Source: Prorocentrum cordatum
Lineage: Eukaryota > Sar > Dinophyceae > Prorocentrales > Prorocentraceae
DNA length: 47,500 nt
Assembly (NCBI GenBank): GCA_963575745.1
Contig: CAUYUJ010015756.1
Coordinates: 70,001-117,500, forward strand
Direction of reading: 5' to 3'
In this document: positions 43,370 to 47,500 of the stretch, piece after piece
How the letters are laid out: every line of letters starts with the position of its first letter
Position numbering within the stretch: position 1 is the stretch's first letter
Program-made: the position numbers and the translations under genes
Notes under the pieces: model-generated
Databases searched by the model: none
What the model was told of the DNA's origin: nothing
What the model saw: only the letters and a program-made list of their open reading frames with translations

Positions 43370-44323
43370 TTGGCACCCGGCAAGTACTCGCGACCTTGTG
43401 AAGCAGAGAATTGTAAAAGCATGTCCCGATCGAGAGCCAGACAATTCAGAGATCGACGCGTTGCTGTACGCAAGGCGTTTCGCAATTTAGAGGAGCTGAA
43501 GCAGCATATCGACTTCCTATCGCCGCGTGGTAACACATCTCACAATGCCTCCTTTCTCGCATCGACAGGCCACTATTCAGGTTTAGCTTCGAAGCTAGAT
43601 ATTTTGGAGCAGCGGTCGACTTCAACCCAGTACATGTTAGAGCATGTTGTTTATTTCCTACCGGTCCTTCAAGGGAGTGCCCCCAGTCGAAAGAGTATTT
43701 GAAATCTTGATCATGTGTATGAGATGTTGAACAATGGGGTATGGCAGCCTTTGGAGCCACAGTTTGAGGAACAGCTGAGGGAGGCAGCAAAGACATTTCA
43801 GAGCAATATGCGTGGCTACATGGCGCGTGTCCGCGTTTCTGCAAATCAGAGGATGGCATATGAATCGCGTGGGATGGCAGAAGCAGATCAAGAACGCATA
43901 TCGTTCATCAAGGTTCGGCGGTTTAGCCACAAGTGCCCACGAGGTCACCATATGATGTACAAACTCAACCAGTGTTGGCGAAGTCAGCATGAGAACGACC
44001 GTGCGTGCGATTTGTGTAGGGGTTTTGTGGTGGACGCGAAAAAGCTTTCACGAATTCATTGCGGCGCCGGCTGGCTCATGCCCAAAAATGCCCGTACGAT
44101 GGCAAGAGTGGGTTTCTGGAAGCGCACGCCTCGCATAATAATTGTTCAACGATGGGCTGAATTGTGTGTGTGGAAGCTTGTTGCCGCATGTTTTCAGTAT
44201 TGTTTACCCGATCCCCATCCCCATCCCCATCCCCTCCGAGAGCCCCACCAAGTTACCACCCCAGTTGGGGATACACCCCTCGAAACCCGAAGGGAACGAC
44301 CTATATCCCCATCTAAGGGTTAA
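43370..44323 (+). pseudogene. Possible gene with IQ-like and C-x3-H/C-x2-C motifs, interrupted by one TGA
   Basis: One reading frame stays open for about 950 bases except for a TGA at 43700-43702. Before the stop is a charged stretch (FRNLEELKQHIDF). After it (counting from 43715) come an IQ-like calmodulin-binding motif FQSNMRGYMAR (28-38) and a zinc-like pattern CPRGH (74-78) plus CDLC (98-101), then a His-Pro run made by CCCCAT units near 44215. In an overlapping frame just upstream (43272-43490), RGNEIPRMAFWHPASTRDL also looks protein-like, so the 5' part may be frameshifted. The protein is not recognised; the function is unknown. It could be a decayed gene, exons of a split gene, or a chance open frame. 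Confidence 0.35.
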
Positions 44324-44339
44324 ATCGGCCAGTGGGGCC

Positions 44340-44879
44340 CAGGCCACGCCGCTGGGGAGGGGGATCGGTTAAACGATACACGCCGGTCGTTGAAAGTAGG
44401 TATCTTTGGATTCCCAGATCCCAATCTTCTTCAAACGCCTTCATACTTCAAGAATCGGCATGCTTTTGCTGTATATTGTTTTTCTCAGGGAGGGCCTGGA
44501 CACAATCCACTTTCTCAGCCTTCCTACTTCATGTTTTTTACCGACTTCTTCCGACCGGCGTGTACTCATGGTTGCTGACAAAAGTAGTTTTTCTGGTTAC
44601 CGCCCCGGAGTATTTCAAGGCCTACCTCGCGTGAGGGGCCACGGCCCCACCGCCGTCGCCTTCGTGGCGCGCTCCCGCGGCCCCGCGCGGAGCGGGAATT
44701 GGCGATCGTCTCGTCTCGTCCCCCTCCCTTCCTCCTCCTCCCTCCTCCCTCCTCTTCCCTTCTCCTCCCTCCTACTCCCTCCTCCCTTCCTCCTCCTCCT
44801 CCCTTCCTCCTCCTCCTCCTCCTCCTCCTCCTCCTCCTCCTTCTCGTCCCTAGGAAAGTCGCAGGCTCGGTGACAGCTC
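44340..44879. other. Stretch without recognised gene; CCT array
   Basis: 44340-44640 has short open frames without motifs. 44725-44850 is a CCT/TCC array (GAG on the minus strand). Confidence 0.6.
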
Positions 44880-46079
44880 GTGGGGGCCGCTCCAGTCGGC
44901 CACGACGGCGAAGAAGCTGTCCCCGCACTAGAGGAGGCATCGGAGAGGCCGCTGTTCAGGTGGTCGCCAGTGTCAGGCTCGAGTTGCACGTGCATTTCCA
45001 AATCAGAGTCACAATGCACCAGATGTGGTATTGCCCCTGGAACGTTGTTTCACAGGTACTAATGCTGCTACGCATCTACAGGACAGAGGCAGACGTTGAT
45101 CCCAGACCTCGTTCGGCGAACAACAAAAAAGATAGGCAGGCTGTCCCATGCCGAACAGGAAAAGTTTGCCAGAAGGACCTTGCAGAGCCCAGCGCAGGCT
45201 ATCTCTCACCAGCCCAGGTCGGCCGAGTTTGATTTCATTGACGTGGACCAGACGGGGGTGATCTCGGTCGAGGACGGTTTCGTGTTCGTCGATGGCAGTG
45301 GCATGCTGACGGACATACCCGAGCTCCGAGTTGCGGGGTGGGTTGTCATTGCGTACGACAAACATAAAAAGGAGAGTCGAATGCTTTTGCGGTTCGGTTC
45401 CGAGGCAGATTGGCCCAATGCAAGTGGCCATAGTAGCGGAGGACTACGCGATTTGCCAGGCAAGCAGGTTTGTGTGGGCCTTCCTCTCGGACTGCAAGAG
45501 CTCACCCGCGTGTTGCAGGAACCGCATGGGCGACGGGGACCAAGTGTGCCCGAGCTCACATTTGGAAGGTGACCAAGACGAGGAAGGATTTAGCTGGATC
45601 AATGCTTTGCCCACGTCCAAGGCCACTCCACGCTGAACGACGTTTGGGAAGGACGTATCTCCCATTCCAAAAGGATGGAAACGATGAGGCAGACAAGTGA
45701 GCCCGAAACGGAGCCAGGCATCACCTTCCAGCCGAGCAGCAGGTCGCTTTCGTAAAGGGTTGTCGGCGCTTCCACAGTGGGCTGCTTGAGATCCTAGCGA
45801 GGTTTGGCGTGCGATTCCATGCCCAAGACGAGGAGATGCTGGATTACAGTTTCCCAGTGGCTGAGGGTGATCACGAGGCGATCGAGAAGGCGGTGCAGCA
45901 GGATGCCCAGTTTATTTGAATATCGCGCCTCTGGGATGGAAATGAGTCTTGCGTTTTGCACGTTTTGTTGCAAGTCGTTCAGTACGGCCCCCCATAAAAA
46001 ATGCCTGGATGCGGTTTGCCCAGGTCATTCGCCGAAAGGGAGGGTGGCTGAGAACACGGGACATTTCCTGAACCTCTGA
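44880..46079 (+). pseudogene. Decayed RNase H region of a non-LTR (LINE-like) retrotransposon
   Basis: RNase H motifs occur in order but in different frames. CTRCG..GTLFHRY (C codons 45015 and 45024, His 45051) resembles the cysteine-histidine segment that follows reverse transcriptase in such elements; a TAA follows at 45060. FVFVDGSGMLTDIPELRVAGW (first Asp at 45291) is frame 3. VAEDYAICQAS (Glu at 45439) and FLSDCKSS (Asp at 45490) are frame 1. AHIWKVTKTRKDL is frame 2. AHVQGHSTLNDVWEGRIS (45609 on) is frame 3. GNDEADK then TGA (45698) then ARNGARHHL is frame 2 to 45919. A final FCTFCC..CLDAVCPG (45908-46079) is a second cysteine motif. All four acidic residues of the catalytic set are present, but at least four frameshifts and two or more stops rule out a product as read. 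No reverse transcriptase core is visible upstream. Confidence 0.65.
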
Positions 46080-47500
46080 CATCTCCAAATTGCGATGGAG
46101 CGCGTGAGATTCGAGGGCCCGTTGAGGCCATCTTCGGCGACAGGGAAGCTCACGCGCAAGAAGAAGCGTTGGACGGACCCCTTGGTGGATTCGGTTGTGA
46201 TCAGGCCAGGCCGCAGTCGGGGGTCCTAACTCGAGGTTGAGTCCAAGTATTTCGATGCGCCCAGAGTCCTCAAAGGATATGGGCTTTCATGTGACCAGGT
46301 TCTGGAGTTGGGCCAGCCGGGCCCTGACGAAGGCTCAGTTGCCGCCAGCGATCATGAGTTTATTGTTTGACAGCCTGGGGTTGGGCCCAGGTCAGGAGTT
46401 GGGGTGGTCACCTGCCAGAGGCCAGAGGCAACTTTTTCTGTTTCGAAATCCTGTCGATGACAGGTTCGGTCGCCAAGGCAGGTGCTGTCCTTCCTGGGCC
46501 TTGGGGAGTGCAGCTCTGCTGGCCAGCCTGTTTTGCGAGGCGCGGCTCGAAGCTGCACTTGGTAAGGGGGTCAATTTCGTGGTGTGCACCGGTGGCCTCG
46601 GCTACGTGTCTGACGCCCTGTCGGCCGACAACTTCGTGTACGACAGTGACGTGCTGCTGTCGCTGGGAGTCTTCGACGCGAGCTTCCGCGTCGTGGCGGG
46701 CTTCGTGCTGGTGAGCACGGGCCTGCCCCGGGCCCCGTGCTCCCTGGCCCCGCGCGCCGCCCCGTTTGGGGCAGACGGGGGCCTCGCCCCGCCGCCCAGT
46801 GCCTGCAACGCGGTCTTGGCCTTCGGGCTCCGTGGCGGAGGCGCAGGGCGGTGGGGGTCGCCCGCCCCGCCGGCCCTCCAACCGCCGCTGGGCTGCTCGC
46901 TCGCTCTCCTCTTCCCTCGTCGTCTTCCTGCCTCCATTGCCCTCCCGGCTAGAAGATCGAGGGGCACAGGGACCCCGGGAAAGCATCGAGAGTTTGGGGA
47001 TAACCCTCGCGCCCGACTGTTGCAACAAAGCTTGTGACGGCCGTCATTTCGTAGTTTCTGGCTCCTGAAGGCAGTCAGAAGACGGCTCGGCATGAAAAGT
47101 TCGTCCGGGGGGAAGCGGCCCAGACCCCTGGGGCCCCGCGTCTCGAAAGCAAAATGCGTCGTGTGAGAAGAGGGGGCAAGGGAATGGAAGGACGTTTTTT
47201 GTTGTTTTCGGTTTGGGGGGGCCATCGCCGGGCCCCGCACTCTTGCCTTTATCTCCACGTGCTCCCGCATGGCTATGGACAGCTCCGACGCGCTGAAGCT
47301 CAATCGAGGGTTCTGATGCCGTTTTCGTTCAGGCACGCGCGTGCAAGCAGGCTTCACTGGCGATTCCCAGGGGGAGTTCCGGAAACTATTGGAGATGGAA
47401 GAGAAAACGAACATCCAGAAGATGCGGACGTAGGCTTGGAATCCTCGAGATTATGTTGATTCCTTTGTGTCTCCCTGGGCCCCTGTAGGGTTGACACGCT
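46080..47500. other. Stretch without recognised gene
   Basis: Contains a 266-codon frame on the plus strand (46237-47037) and a 270-codon frame on the minus strand (47414-46602) that overlap. Neither shows a domain I can name. The plus frame has a protein-like part (VNFVVCTGGLGYVSDALSAD) and then turns Ala/Pro/Arg-rich. I cannot decide between them. Confidence 0.4.

Noticed and set aside
46980-47030. Another copy of the module 3' core (GCATCGAGAGTTTGGGGATA)
   Set aside because: Only about 20 bases resemble the core; the AGCAGATAAG part and the TTG array are missing.
46237-47037. 266-codon frame on the plus strand
   Set aside because: Part looks protein-like but no family is recognised, an equally long minus frame overlaps, and the 3' half is low-complexity.

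Overview
The window looks like nuclear DNA of a eukaryote, most probably a dinoflagellate. The basis is a single intron-free, full-length enolase gene with the plant/alveolate-type EWGW insertion, a 22-nt stretch just upstream that matches the dinoflagellate spliced leader at 16 of 22 positions (a candidate relict of mRNA retroposition), and a sea of TTG, GTC, GAG and GAT trinucleotide arrays and minisatellites with almost no other genes. Very abundant (TTG)n is, from memory, a feature of the Polarella genome, so that genus is a reasonable guess but is not proven here. No rRNA, tRNA, CRISPR array or bacterial operon was seen.

Layout. 1-0.29 kb: an 82-84 bp minisatellite. 0.3-2.1 kb: TTG/GCT, CGACCCACC and GAT/GAG arrays. 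2.4-4.04 kb: enolase and its 5' region, the only confidently intact gene. 4.49-4.89 kb: two short elements with terminal inverted repeats (MITE-like). 5.0-6.46 kb: a GAG array, a strong palindrome and a long TTG array. 6.5-33.2 kb: a direct tandem triplication of a segment of about 9.7 kb (third unit truncated). Each unit is a chain of modules sharing a common 5' core, a degenerate repeat of about 45 bp and a common 3' core that usually runs into a TTG/GTC array. Units also carry a 21-bp CCTTCGTGGCC array, a 9-bp GGGCTCATA array, a 16-bp array and a 152-bp array. 33.2-34.9 kb: related but diverged modules.

34.9-42.9 kb is mosaic low-complexity DNA: a diverged 300-bp duplicated pair, GAG arrays, a 73-bp minisatellite, a GAGGCT array, a strand-switching GGAATCC array, at least four inverted-repeat-bounded short elements, and a satellite of alternating 12-bp and 10-bp units. 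42.9-43.2 kb carries the 82-bp repeat of the left end in the opposite orientation. 43.4-44.3 kb holds a possible gene (IQ-like motif plus a C..H..C..C zinc-like motif) broken by one in-frame TGA. 44.9-46.1 kb holds a frameshifted RNase H region with flanking cysteine motifs, most likely the 3' end of a decayed non-LTR retrotransposon. 46.1-47.5 kb has nothing I can identify.

There is no multi-gene pathway. The biology is that of a gene-poor, repeat-driven segment: one housekeeping glycolytic gene that may descend from a reinserted trans-spliced mRNA, several non-autonomous mobile elements, and a recently amplified modular repeat. Several patches inside the triplication carry clustered single-base indels between near-identical flanks and look like unpolished long-read sequence, so fine detail there should not be over-read.
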